A stretch of 64,000 nt of DNA from positions 2,604,001 through 2,668,000 of the forward strand of contig NZ_SHNO01000001.1 in NCBI RefSeq assembly GCF_026262645.1, in the 5' to 3' direction. The DNA comes from Candidatus Marimicrobium litorale (lineage in GTDB: Bacteria > Pseudomonadota > Gammaproteobacteria > Pseudomonadales > Halieaceae). Numbering within the stretch: position 1 is the first letter of the stretch; the number at the start of each line of letters is the position of its first letter. Below are positions 45,199-53,662 of this stretch, piece by piece. The position numbers were made by a program, and so were the translations under genes. The notes below the pieces were generated by a model. The model made no database searches and was not told the origin of the DNA. It was given only the letters and a program-made list of their open reading frames with translations.

Positions 45199-46392
45199 TC
45201 AACGACTTGGGGCAGGTAATCTCATCACCAGCAACGCCGCAATAACGAGGGTCACCGCCAACCCCGTCAATGCACCGTTGTAATTGCCTGTCTGGTCGAA
45301 GGCATAGCCCGCAAGAGGCGCTCCCACGAGACCGAAAGGCAGAAAGAGGGGCATCTGGGCTCCGTTTATCTGGCTGATAATGGTCGCGTCGAAGTAACGA
45401 CTGTTGAGGTAGGGGTGCATGGGAATAAAGGCGCCACCGCCAAAACCCATGAAACATAAAGATGCCCCGATTCCCACGACACCCTCAGCGTGCAGTAATC
45501 CAGACAATCCTACTACCTGCATCAATAACAGGACTACGGCTATCGCCTTGACAGACACCTGCGAACCATCACCCAGCCAGGCGAGGCAAGACTTGCCAGT
45601 CAGTCCGGCCACACCCGCAAGCGCGAGGAACCAGCCCGCCTCAGCCGCGCTATACCCCAAGCCGATAAAATGGGGGGGATAGCAGACCGCCAGTACCACA
45701 GAAACATTGAGGCCCAGAGCAACGCACAAGCCGATCAACCAGAAAGCCGGCTGGCGATAAAAATCCCGGCTAATTGGCGGTCCCGCGTCGGCCACGCTAC
45801 CCACTGTACTTCTTGGCACCCCGTTGAGGATGATTAGCCAAAGACACACCAATATCCCGACAGACAAGCCGATGAGCGTCGTACGCCAGTCCAGCTGCGC
45901 CATGAGGTTGCCTACCAGAGGAGGTAATATCGCCGCGGCGACACTGATCCCAATCGCGGCAATGGCAAGCGCGCGGGCCTCTCGCCCCGGGTACGTCTTG
46001 ACCATGAGGCCGTTGACCACTACCGGGCCATAGAACGTCAGTCCAATCGAAAAACACAGAAAACCCACACCAACCAGCAGCAGGGATGGCGCCATACCTA
46101 CAGCTATCAGTGACAGGGTCGCCAGGGTCGCACCTACCAGCAACAGACGCCGAATAGGCAGACGATCCGCAAGCCGGCCCACCAATGGGGCAATAAAACC
46201 AGGAACCACTATCAGCGCGACAGGACCCACGTTTAGCAGAGCAACCCCGACATCAAACTCCTGTGATAACGGCTCGACAAAGAAGCCATAAATACCCACC
46301 AAGCCTGGCCCAAGGGCAAGGCACAACATCCCGGCGATAGCCGTTGACCACGACTTCTGGACCGAACAATGGGTTTCTTTATCTAAATGCAC
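45199..46392 (-). CDS. MFS transporter, OFA/monocarboxylate-like
   Basis: A major-facilitator protein of about 397 residues and twelve helices. VALIVVPGFIAPLVGRLADRLPIRRLLLVGATL contains the loop 2-3 motif G-x-L-x-D-R-x-x-x-R, and CYPPHFIGLGYSAAEAGWFLALAGVAGL is helix 7-8. The N-terminal PGLVGIYGFFVEPLSQEFDVG resembles the oxalate/formate-antiporter and monocarboxylate groups. A GTG at 46392 is a reasonable start; the open frame continues upstream with low-quality codons. It lies 123 bases before the alcohol dehydrogenase gene on the same strand and may transport its substrate or a downstream acid. Confidence 0.85.
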   Translation of the reverse strand: MHLDKETHCSVQKSWSTAIAGMLCLALGPGLVGIYGFFVEPLSQEFDVGVALLNVGPVALIVVPGFIAPLVGRLADRLPIRRLLLVGATLATLSLIAVGMAPSLLLVGVGFLCFSIGLTFYGPVVVNGLMVKTYPGREARALAIAAIGISVAAAILPPLVGNLMAQLDWRTTLIGLSVGILVCLWLIILNGVPRSTVGSVADAGPPISRDFYRQPAFWLIGLCVALGLNVSVVLAVCYPPHFIGLGYSAAEAGWFLALAGVAGLTGKSCLAWLGDGSQVSVKAIAVVLLLMQVVGLSGLLHAEGVVGIGASLCFMGFGGGAFIPMHPYLNSRYFDATIISQINGAQMPLFLPFGLVGAPLAGYAFDQTGNYNGALTGLAVTLVIAALLVMRLPAPSR

Positions 46393-46555
46393 GACGTATA
46401 CGCAGTCTGATACGGCCACTTCGCCAACAAGCCGATAGCATACACGCGATAAAATCGGTGCGCAGCCATTTGCTGATTGCACTGCAAACGCACAGCGGTC
46501 GCCACAGCGAAAGCCGCGGAACGGTCCAACCAAGATGATTGGCCAGGAATGGGCG

Positions 46556-46587
46556 CAACCCCCGGGGAGGAATCATCCCGGAGGTTG
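46556..46587. repeat. Hairpin downstream of the acetoacetate-decarboxylase-like gene
   Basis: Arms CAACCCCCGGG and CCCGGAGGTTG pair over 11 bases with one mismatch around a 10-base loop. It begins 16 bases after the stop of the minus-strand operon. No T run follows, so it may stabilise the mRNA end rather than terminate alone. Confidence 0.4.
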
Positions 46588-46602
46588 TGGTCAGTAAACC
46601 GA

Positions 46603-47385
46603 TCAGGCAGCCTTGCGCGGTCCGCCGTTGAAGCCCGGCCAGCGAGAGCCGGATATCGTGTCAGCGAAAGGCAGGAAGCCTTGCGGATCCAGCTCGCCAG
46701 CAATGGTCATTTCACGGTCCAGGAAGACCGGCCACCAGAGGTAAGACTCGACCATCTCCTTTTTTGGCAAAAGGCTAACCAGCGGATCCCAGGGACTGTC
46801 GCGCAGGATCAGCTCACCCTCGACGTTCTCGCGATGTGCGGTAGCGTACTTGCTCCGCACGTGCACTACGTGAGGCGGATAGTCGAAAGCCGCGGCAGGC
46901 CCACCGACGCTGACAGCACGAGAATACTTCAACCACCACTCGTTCTGCTCGAACTCGGGCCCACCATCAACCGGGCCAGTGGACGCGCCCTTGTACTCAG
47001 CAAAGGTATAACCCTGATGTGTACAACGCGCGGTAACCTGAGGCCCGAGACGGTAGTATTCGGTGGTGCAGGGATACTTCGGCTGGCCATTGGTTTCCTG
47101 GCTAACAAAAATCGCAGACTCCTGATCAATGCCATATCCGAGGGTAAACTCGCCTGCTGTGCCTTTGAAGTTGGCATCCACAGAGGTCACGATGCCGTAT
47201 TCGGGTTCGTCGGGCACCGGGAAGTTATAGATCGTCAAGCGGACAAAGGGATCGTCACCGGGCTCGATACCCGGCGGCAGCAGTGCTGCAATCTTGTCAG
47301 GGTCAGTACGGTAGACCAACTTGAGCATTGGCCAGTTAATAATATCGCCCGGGCTTCCCTGGGGTGCAACTGTTTCATTAGTCAT
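46603..47385 (-). CDS. Acetoacetate-decarboxylase-like protein
   Basis: A 260-residue protein of the acetoacetate decarboxylase superfamily. KLVYRTDPDKIAALLPPGIEP is the N-terminal family motif. The Schiff-base lysine of classic decarboxylases aligns with K103 in QPKYP. The second lysine of the PKK motif, which tunes the first, is Y104 here. It may therefore be a beta-keto acid decarboxylase, hydratase or aldolase of another kind, as known for other branches of this superfamily. The ATG at 47385 follows AGAGGGA. It is the last gene of the amidohydrolase-Rieske-SDR operon. Confidence 0.9.
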   Translation of the reverse strand: MTNETVAPQGSPGDIINWPMLKLVYRTDPDKIAALLPPGIEPGDDPFVRLTIYNFPVPDEPEYGIVTSVDANFKGTAGEFTLGYGIDQESAIFVSQETNGQPKYPCTTEYYRLGPQVTARCTHQGYTFAEYKGASTGPVDGGPEFEQNEWWLKYSRAVSVGGPAAAFDYPPHVVHVRSKYATAHRENVEGELILRDSPWDPLVSLLPKKEMVESYLWWPVFLDREMTIAGELDPQGFLPFADTISGSRWPGFNGGPRKAA

Positions 47386-47449
47386 ATTATTTATCCCTCT
47401 GTTTTACTTCAGTCATTGCTGCGTTTGTTGCTGCTTACATGATGGCGCT

Positions 47450-48331
47450 CTAGCCCACCATGGCTGGCACGGGCGTTTCCCGATTGAGAATCATGTCCGC
47501 GCGAGCACGTATTTTTGTGTCGGTCTCGGGAGTGGTTTCCAACAGCCAAAATGCATTTTTTTCAATACCCTTGATTGCCATATTCGCCACTTCATCCGGA
47601 TGAGTAGTCTCGAGTTGAATACCGAATTCCTCACACATCTTTTTCATATCTTCTACCGAGTTAATGCCCGACTCATTGCCGTCAACGCCTTCTTTCTTCA
47701 AATCTTCAGGACGCACGCGACCTGAGTTGAACAAGCCCGTATCAACAACGTGAGGACCGGGGAACAGCGCGCTCACTTTCACAGCCAAATTACCCGCCTG
47801 CACTTGGTAATGCAGGTTTTCCGTGATGGCGTGGACCGCCGCCTTCGTCGCGGTATAAATCGGTACATCTGGAAGAATGGTGTAGGCGCCGTTACCGGAG
47901 CCTGTCACGACAAAATGTGATTCCTTGCCGGAGGCAACTAATCGAGGCATAAACGCGCGAATGCTGTTAATCACGCCCCACACATTCACGTTCATAGTCC
48001 ACTGCCAATCCTTCTCGGAGTAATCCCACATGGCACCCGTTTCACCGGCGCCGATACCCGCGTTGGCAAACACGAGGTCGATACCACCAAAGGCATCAGC
48101 GGCCTTATCGGCGACCGCATTCAGGCTGTCGATCGAAGTGACATCACAGTGTTCAATCAACGCGTCAATATTTTCCGCACCGAGATCTTTTTCAATCTGG
48201 GCCATTGCTTTCTTGTCGACATCGCCCACAACAATTTTTGCGCCTTTCCGACCCAGCGCAAAGGCCAATGAGCGACCAACGCCACTGGCACCGCCGGTAA
48301 TAATGGCAACCTTGTTATTGAAATCCTGCAT
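47450..48331 (-). CDS. Short-chain dehydrogenase/reductase (SDR)
   Basis: A 293-residue classical SDR. TGGASGVGRSLAFALGRKG is the NAD(P)-binding motif, FANAGIG the NAG-like motif, VTGSGNGAYTILPDVPIYTATKAAVH holds the catalytic Ser and Y-x-x-x-K, and LFPGPHVVDT follows. Ser is in VTGSGNG. After position ~200 a longer insert (VRPEDLKKEGVDGNESGINSVEDMKKMCEEFG) is less usual. The start ATG lies 4 bases after the stop of the Rieske gene. It probably oxidises or reduces an alcohol or ketone made by that oxygenase. Confidence 0.93.
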   Translation of the reverse strand: MQDFNNKVAIITGGASGVGRSLAFALGRKGAKIVVGDVDKKAMAQIEKDLGAENIDALIEHCDVTSIDSLNAVADKAADAFGGIDLVFANAGIGAGETGAMWDYSEKDWQWTMNVNVWGVINSIRAFMPRLVASGKESHFVVTGSGNGAYTILPDVPIYTATKAAVHAITENLHYQVQAGNLAVKVSALFPGPHVVDTGLFNSGRVRPEDLKKEGVDGNESGINSVEDMKKMCEEFGIQLETTHPDEVANMAIKGIEKNAFWLLETTPETDTKIRARADMILNRETPVPAMVG

Positions 48332-48335
48332 AGTG

Positions 48336-49310
48336 TTACGCGATCTCCCGCTTGTCTTCAGAGGTGAGGTAAAACTGGCGCACCCACTTGCGGAATGTCA
48401 CAAGGGTTTGGTCGGCCTTACAAAATACCGGGCGGTGTTTGTGAACCTTGTTGGCCCAGATCGGATAGTCGTCACTGATGCCAGCAATGATGCCTTTCAT
48501 CACATCATCACCCGCCAGGTCTTCGATCTCGCGGCGCACAATCAGAGTCCAGCGCATCAGCGTGGTGTGCTGGTCTATAGGCTGCGGGCTGTTATACATA
48601 ATCATTTCAGCATTGGGGCCATAGGTATTGCGCACCATGGCGAAACCGGGGCTGTAAGTCGTGGCATGCAAGTGCCCCGGAACGTCCGCGTCAACCATCT
48701 CTGAGTGCAAATGCATGGTGCGGCCATCATCGTCAATCGTAACGACCGAGTCGGGGATTGAATTGTTGTTATGCACAAACTGAAAGTGCACCGGGTCACA
48801 GGAATTCTCGCAAATATCCTGCACATGGGCAGGCACCAAGTGCTCGGTGTATCGAGGGCTGGTCCAGTTCGGATCACCCAGTTCAGGCAGGTCGGGCAGC
48901 GCCCACTGGGGGGGGGTATTTTCCGGGTGGAACCAAACGTAAGCCTCGCCGTTTTTCTCTTCCGAATGCCAGGTGCGTATTTGTGCGCGGGTTGGAATCT
49001 CATCGCAGTACGGGATGTGATTGCACTGGCCGTCGTCAGCCCCAAACTGCCAACCGTGAAAAGGGCAGCGAATGTTTTCGCCAATCACCCGCCCCTCGTG
49101 GCCCAGGTGAGCCCCGAGATGAGGGCAATAGGCGTCCTGCACCGCCACGCGACCAGAGCGCGTTCTGTACAGCACCAGATCTCGATCGAAAGCCTTTATT
49201 GCCTTCACTTCCCCCACGAGCAGTTCGTGAGAGCGAGCCACGGAGAACCAACCCATAGGAAAGTTCGGGGTGGCGTTGGTTTTAGATTCACACGCTTCGA
49301 CGATACTCAT
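48336..49310 (-). CDS. Rieske-type oxygenase, KshA-like
   Basis: A 324-residue terminal oxygenase. The Rieske ligands are YCPHLGAHL (C-x-H) and CPFHGW (C-x-x-H). The mononuclear iron site is ENSCDPVHFQFVH. N-terminal FPMGWFSVARSHEL and the C-terminal half match the KshA group, which hydroxylates steroids, and related enzymes for terpenoids and aromatic acids. The ATG at 49310 has AGGAGTGAAG upstream. It belongs to the four-gene minus-strand operon; the reductase must be encoded elsewhere. Confidence 0.93.
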   Translation of the reverse strand: MSIVEACESKTNATPNFPMGWFSVARSHELLVGEVKAIKAFDRDLVLYRTRSGRVAVQDAYCPHLGAHLGHEGRVIGENIRCPFHGWQFGADDGQCNHIPYCDEIPTRAQIRTWHSEEKNGEAYVWFHPENTPPQWALPDLPELGDPNWTSPRYTEHLVPAHVQDICENSCDPVHFQFVHNNNSIPDSVVTIDDDGRTMHLHSEMVDADVPGHLHATTYSPGFAMVRNTYGPNAEMIMYNSPQPIDQHTTLMRWTLIVRREIEDLAGDDVMKGIIAGISDDYPIWANKVHKHRPVFCKADQTLVTFRKWVRQFYLTSEDKREIA

Positions 49311-49343
49311 TGCTTCACTCCTGTGTATCAGGATTGGGTTGCG

Positions 49344-50558
49344 TTAGTTAAAGAGCGAGGCTTCGGGTCCGATTTCGTCGGCGACCGCTCGCAACTTTGA
49401 TTTGTCCAATCCGTAAAAATCTACCGCATTGCCGCCCAGAATTTTACGTCCGTCGTGCTCGGGCAGACCAGAAAAAGTGTCTTTGTAATACTGCTTTGTG
49501 TTCGGCCAGGTGCCCTCGGGGTGAGGAAAGTCACTGCCCCACATAATCTTGTCCAGGCCGATTTCATCTCGCGCTTCGATATCGGCACGTCGCACGCAAG
49601 AGGCCCCGATACCGACATTGCGCTGAAAGTAGCCGCTCGGCGACAGGGAGAGGTGGCTTTTGAAGTCCCCCAGCTTGGCGGAAATATCGCCTTCACTGTA
49701 CTGGAAGTCCAGCAGGCGCAACCAGGGCGGCAGCATGAACATGGTTCCGCCCTCGACGATCATTACCTTCAGCTTCGGAAAACGCTCGAACACGCCACCC
49801 CAGATCATGAAAGTGAGGGGGCGATACAGCCACCACATGACCTCAGAAACAAAGACGCCCATGGCGCCGGGGAATTCATCCCGCCTGTCCTCGGCCGGAA
49901 ATCCGTCACCGAAGTACTCCGCGTGTGGTGCCGGGCCGGAATGAAAGTGAATAATCACTCCAAGGTCTTCACAGACTTCCCAGAAGGGATCATACTTGAC
50001 GTGGTGATAGGCGTCCTGCTGATACCACATAGTGGGAATCATCACGGCTTTCAACCCATTATCCACGCACCAGCGCACCGCTTCGACAGCCTGATCTACA
50101 TTCCACAAAAGGGGGATAGATGCTACCCCGATATGGCGCGCCGGGTCGTTGGCGCAGAGTTCTGCCAACCAACGATTGTGGGCCATAGCGCCAGCCCACT
50201 GTAATTCGGGCACCATGTCTTTGGGCGACAGGCCGAGGCCTGCGCCGAAGGGCGGCGTGTTCTTCTCGGTGATGCCGTCGGGGAAGATCACCTCCGCGGC
50301 GATACCGTCCTTTGTCAGCATGTTCAGACGCTGCCTGTAATCCCAGGCGCCGGTAAGCTCCTGCTCAACCGGAGCACGCCAGGCATCGTTGATTTCTTTG
50401 ATCAGGAACATTTCTTCCGACTTTTCCATCATATCAACAGTGATGGGCACGGCCATATCCAACATTTCGTGGTACTTTGTCTCCACGTAGGGTTTGTAAT
50501 CGGCGATAGGCAGGCCGGCGTGGCAATCCGTGGAGACGACCAGAATACGATCAGACAT
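49344..50558 (-). CDS. Amidohydrolase family protein (ACMSD-like)
   Basis: A 404-residue TIM-barrel metal hydrolase of the amidohydrolase_2 family. The first metal motif is STDCHAG (D-x-H). The later ligand is in IIHFHSGPAPH, and the C-terminal Asp is in MWGSDFPHPEGTWP. In ring-degradation pathways these enzymes decarboxylate or hydrolyse ring-opened carboxylates (as in aminocarboxymuconate-semialdehyde decarboxylase). It is the first gene of the operon with the Rieske enzyme, SDR and decarboxylase-like protein. The likely order is oxygenation, dehydrogenation, and C-C cleavage or decarboxylation, but this is inferred from position. The ATG at 50558 faces the TetR regulator across 137 bases. 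Confidence 0.92.
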   Translation of the reverse strand: MSDRILVVSTDCHAGLPIADYKPYVETKYHEMLDMAVPITVDMMEKSEEMFLIKEINDAWRAPVEQELTGAWDYRQRLNMLTKDGIAAEVIFPDGITEKNTPPFGAGLGLSPKDMVPELQWAGAMAHNRWLAELCANDPARHIGVASIPLLWNVDQAVEAVRWCVDNGLKAVMIPTMWYQQDAYHHVKYDPFWEVCEDLGVIIHFHSGPAPHAEYFGDGFPAEDRRDEFPGAMGVFVSEVMWWLYRPLTFMIWGGVFERFPKLKVMIVEGGTMFMLPPWLRLLDFQYSEGDISAKLGDFKSHLSLSPSGYFQRNVGIGASCVRRADIEARDEIGLDKIMWGSDFPHPEGTWPNTKQYYKDTFSGLPEHDGRKILGGNAVDFYGLDKSKLRAVADEIGPEASLFN

Positions 50559-50618
50559 GATATAAAAACTCTCTGCTGGGATACTGTGTTACTGAATTTA
50601 CACCTGATATTAGCTAAC

Positions 50619-50650
50619 CAAATGAGCAAGCTTGCACATTTGTATACAAA
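50619..50650. promoter_or_regulatory. Two overlapping palindromes, probable TetR operator
   Basis: Positions 50619-50642 form a 24-base palindrome: CAAATG-A-GCAAG pairs with CTTGC-A-CATTTG with a single mismatched pair. Overlapping it, 50639-50650 is a perfect 12-base palindrome (TTTGTA-TACAAA). Both lie in the spacer between the divergent amidohydrolase and tetR genes and overlap the predicted tetR promoter, as expected for TetR autorepression and control of the flanking operons. Confidence 0.75.
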
Positions 50651-50660
50651 ATAGTTTAAT
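50632..50660 (+). promoter_or_regulatory. Predicted tetR promoter
   Basis: TTGCAC (50632-50637) and TTTAAT (50655-50660) are separated by exactly 17 bases; transcription would start near 50667, about 30 bases before the tetR ATG. The -10 differs from the consensus at one base; the -35 is weaker. The palindromes cover the -35 and spacer. Confidence 0.5.
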
Positions 50661-50695
50661 AGATAACTGATTGCAACCCCCCTGACGGAAATTTC

Positions 50696-51316
50696 ATGGA
50701 AACGGCAGAGGCACCCCTGGGCCGCCGCGAGAAGCGCAAATTGGAGATCCGTGCGCGCATCGAAGATGCGGCTTACGCCCTGTTCCAACGTCACGGTATA
50801 GAAGAAACCAGTATCGAGCAGATATGCATCGAAGCGGACGTGGCCCGGCGCACCTTCTACGGGCACTACCCCAACAAGCACGCCCTGCTGGGTGGGCTGG
50901 GCATCTCGAAGCTGTACAGTCAGATGGGCCCCATGCTGCAGCAGCTCATGGCCAACCACCCCACTACCCGATCCCGTCTTGAAGCCATGATTGACTACAT
51001 TGAGTCGAATTTCGCCAGCATGAACGAGATCGACCGACAGCTGATCGTCATCGGTCCCTCGGTGATCGCCCAGGACAGGGAAAAGCAGGCCGAGCTTGGT
51101 AACACTGCCATGGAAAGTTTTGTCGGCCTGATTCATGCGGGCAGGGAGCACGGCGACGTGAATACAGAATTTTCCCCCGAGATACTCGCCTCGGTGGTCG
51201 TGGGCACATTGAATACCCTCACCACCAGTTGGGCCCTCGACCACAGTTTCCCGGTATTCGCCAAACTGGAAGAAGCCCGGGGCGTATTCGAACGCCTGAT
51301 CTGCAAAGACAACTGA
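50696..51316 (+). CDS. TetR/AcrR-family regulator
   Basis: A 206-residue repressor. Residues ~15-62 form the helix-turn-helix (RARIEDAAYALFQRHGIEETSIEQICIEADVARRTFYGHYPNKHALL). The C-terminal ligand-binding half has no specific family motif. The gene faces the amidohydrolase operon and precedes a CoA-transferase-family gene by 75 bases. Regulation of both arms through the 24-base palindrome is the simplest reading. The ligand could be an intermediate of the pathway. Confidence 0.93.
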   Translation: METAEAPLGRREKRKLEIRARIEDAAYALFQRHGIEETSIEQICIEADVARRTFYGHYPNKHALLGGLGISKLYSQMGPMLQQLMANHPTTRSRLEAMIDYIESNFASMNEIDRQLIVIGPSVIAQDREKQAELGNTAMESFVGLIHAGREHGDVNTEFSPEILASVVVGTLNTLTTSWALDHSFPVFAKLEEARGVFERLICKDN

Positions 51317-51391
51317 GCTGTCGCATTATTGCCCCCCGATACCGAAACGGGCACGCTCTTGCGCAGTATCACTGACCACGGAGCTGACACC

Positions 51392-52540
51392 ATGGGACCT
51401 CTACAGGGACTCACCATCGTTGAAATCGCCGGTATTGGACCCGGTCCCTTCGCCGCCATGCTATTGGCAGACATGGGCGCCGACGTGATCCGGGTAGAGC
51501 GTCCCGGCGGCAGCTTGTTCACCTCTGTACACAACCCCAAGCTCGACTTTCTCAATCGCAACAAGCGCTGCATCAGCGTCAACCTGAAAGAGCCCGACGG
51601 TGTGGATACCGTGCTGTGCCTGCTGCAAAAAGCAGACGGGCTGATTGAGGGGAATAGACCCGGCGTTATGGAGCGGCTCGGCCTGGGTCCGGATGTCTGT
51701 CTCACCCACAACCCGGCACTGGTCTATGGCCGCATGACCGGCTGGGGACAGGAGGGGCCGATGGCGCAGGAGGCAGGCCACGACATAAATTACGTGGCCT
51801 TGAGCGGAGCCCTTTATCCTATTGGGCGACGGGGTGAGAAGCCCGCGATCCCGCTAAACCTGGTGGGCGATTTTGGTGGCGGTGGTTTGTGGCTTGCCTA
51901 CGGCATGGTCTGCGCACTGCTGGAGGCGAAGGGCTCAGGGCAGGGGCAAGTCGTGGACGCTGCTATGATCGACGGCGCCGCCACCCTGATGGCCAGCACC
52001 TTCGCCGCGCAGCAGGCAGAATTCTGGAGCGAGGAACGGGGTACCAATCTACTGGACTCTGGCTCTCATTTTTACGAGGTGTACGAAACCAGCGACGGCA
52101 AATACATCTCTCTGGGGTCTATCGAACCACAGTTCTACGCCGCACTGCTGGAAAAGCTTGGCGACGACGCGGTACATTTTGAGCACCAGTTTGATGCGGA
52201 AAACTGGCCTGCAATGAAAGAGAAAATGGCTGAGGTTATCAAGCGCCGCACCCGCGACGAGTGGGACGCGATAATGGCTGGCGCCGATGTCTGCTATGCG
52301 CCGGTACTGGCCATGAGTGAAGCGCGACACCACCCACACCATCAGGCCAGGGAGTCATTTATAGATGACGGGGAGGTTTGGCAACCCGCGCCGGGGCCGC
52401 GCTTCAGCCGCACTCCCGGAGAGATCCGTCACCCGGCGGCAGAGATCGGCGAACATACCAAGGCGATTCTGCGTGAGTTTGGCTTCAGCGAGGAGGACAT
52501 TGCGGCAAGATTGGCCAGCGGCGCTGTGGTCGGCAAGTAA
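51392..52540 (+). CDS. CaiB/BaiF-family protein, alpha-methylacyl-CoA racemase-like
   Basis: A 382-residue family III CoA-transferase fold. GLTIVEIAGIGPGPFAAMLLADMGADVIRVERPGG is nearly diagnostic for the alpha-methylacyl-CoA racemase group. The catalytic Asp is in GHDINYVALSGAL. GQVVDAAMIDGAA and WRDEW-like RRTRDEWDAIMAGADVCYAPVL are also typical. Racemases of this type act on branched side-chain acyl-CoAs such as those from sterols or isoprenoids. The ATG at 51392 fits the family start; an upstream in-frame ATG adds 21 unrelated residues. It is followed after 111 bases by the quinone oxidoreductase gene. Confidence 0.92.
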   Translation: MGPLQGLTIVEIAGIGPGPFAAMLLADMGADVIRVERPGGSLFTSVHNPKLDFLNRNKRCISVNLKEPDGVDTVLCLLQKADGLIEGNRPGVMERLGLGPDVCLTHNPALVYGRMTGWGQEGPMAQEAGHDINYVALSGALYPIGRRGEKPAIPLNLVGDFGGGGLWLAYGMVCALLEAKGSGQGQVVDAAMIDGAATLMASTFAAQQAEFWSEERGTNLLDSGSHFYEVYETSDGKYISLGSIEPQFYAALLEKLGDDAVHFEHQFDAENWPAMKEKMAEVIKRRTRDEWDAIMAGADVCYAPVLAMSEARHHPHHQARESFIDDGEVWQPAPGPRFSRTPGEIRHPAAEIGEHTKAILREFGFSEEDIAARLASGAVVGK

Positions 52541-52651
52541 CCGCAAGACCCCCACGGAACCTCTGCCGCGTCCGTTAACGACGGGTCCTCGATTCGTCGG
52601 CTTGTGGCACAATGCCCCCTCACGCACACCGCACAATAATTGAGCCCTTCC

Positions 52652-53662
52652 ATGTCGACAAATACGATCCCCCAATACTGCCGGCACGTTGCCGTCGATG
52701 CGGCAGACTCGCCTCTGCACATCGCAACCGGAGCAGTACCCACACCACATGCCGACGAAATACTGATACAGGTTGCAGCAGCCGGCATTAACCGTGCAGA
52801 CCTGCTGCAGAGGGCGGGTCTGTACCCGCCACCGGAAGATGCATCCCCGGTCCTCGGTCTGGAGGTCGCCGGTACTGTTGTCGCCACCGGCGACTCAGTC
52901 GAAGACTGGCACGCGGGCGACGCTGTCTGCGCACTGACACACGGCGGCGGCTACGCTGAATACGCGGTCGCTCCTGTCGGGCAGTGCTTGCCCGTCCCGA
53001 CAGGCTTCAGCATGACGGAGGCGGCAGCCCTCCCCGAGGCACTGCTCACTATTTGGCATAACCTCTACCAGCGCGCGCGCTTGCTGCCGGGTGAACGGGT
53101 GCTGATTCATGGCGGCGCAAGCGGTATGGGCACCATGGGCGTAATGATGGCGAGTGCTCTCGGTGCAGTCGTCTACACCACCGCGGGCTCGGATGAAAAA
53201 TGCAGAGCGCTGGAAGCGCGCGGTGCCACTCGCGCAATCAACTACAAGACCGAGGACTTCGAGCAGGTACTGTCCGATCTCGGCTTGCGCAATGGCGTGA
53301 ACGTGACGCTTGACATGGTGGGGGGCGATTACATTCAAAAGAACCTGAATCTGGCAGCTCCCGAGGGCCGCATCGTGAATATCGCCTACATGCGCGGTTT
53401 CAAAACAGAAGTGAATTTTGCTCCCCTGTTGATAAAACGCCTGGTGATGACCGGATCAACCCTGAGAGCACAAACCTTCGAACAGAAAGCAATCATGAAA
53501 AACGAAATCATGACCACAGTTTTTCCGCACCTTGAGAATGGCGACATACGTCCTGTTATCGACAGCACCTACCCACTGGCAGAGGTGGAGCAAGCACACG
53601 CGCGCATGAAGGAGGGCACGCACATGGGCAAGATTATTCTACTCATGGAGCAGGCATCCTAG
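52652..53662 (+). CDS. NAD(P)H:quinone oxidoreductase, medium-chain dehydrogenase family
   Basis: A 336-residue MDR of the TP53I3/QOR type. QVAAAGINRADLLQRAGLYPPPEDASPVLGLEVAGTV is the family N-terminus. The NADP-binding motif is HGGASGMGTMGVMMASALGA. No catalytic zinc cysteines are present, as expected for quinone oxidoreductases. The ATG at 52652 is preceded by a weak site. It probably belongs with the TetR-controlled plus-strand group. It could detoxify enones or quinones formed by the oxygenase. Confidence 0.9.
   Translation: MSTNTIPQYCRHVAVDAADSPLHIATGAVPTPHADEILIQVAAAGINRADLLQRAGLYPPPEDASPVLGLEVAGTVVATGDSVEDWHAGDAVCALTHGGGYAEYAVAPVGQCLPVPTGFSMTEAAALPEALLTIWHNLYQRARLLPGERVLIHGGASGMGTMGVMMASALGAVVYTTAGSDEKCRALEARGATRAINYKTEDFEQVLSDLGLRNGVNVTLDMVGGDYIQKNLNLAAPEGRIVNIAYMRGFKTEVNFAPLLIKRLVMTGSTLRAQTFEQKAIMKNEIMTTVFPHLENGDIRPVIDSTYPLAEVEQAHARMKEGTHMGKIILLMEQAS

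Noticed and set aside
46477-47442. A 321-codon plus-strand open frame over the decarboxylase-like gene
   Set aside because: It is antisense to a gene with clear family motifs, has no ribosome-binding site and its translation has no recognisable domain.
50429-51244. A 271-codon minus-strand open frame over tetR
   Set aside because: Antisense to the TetR helix-turn-helix gene; composition is that of a shadow frame.
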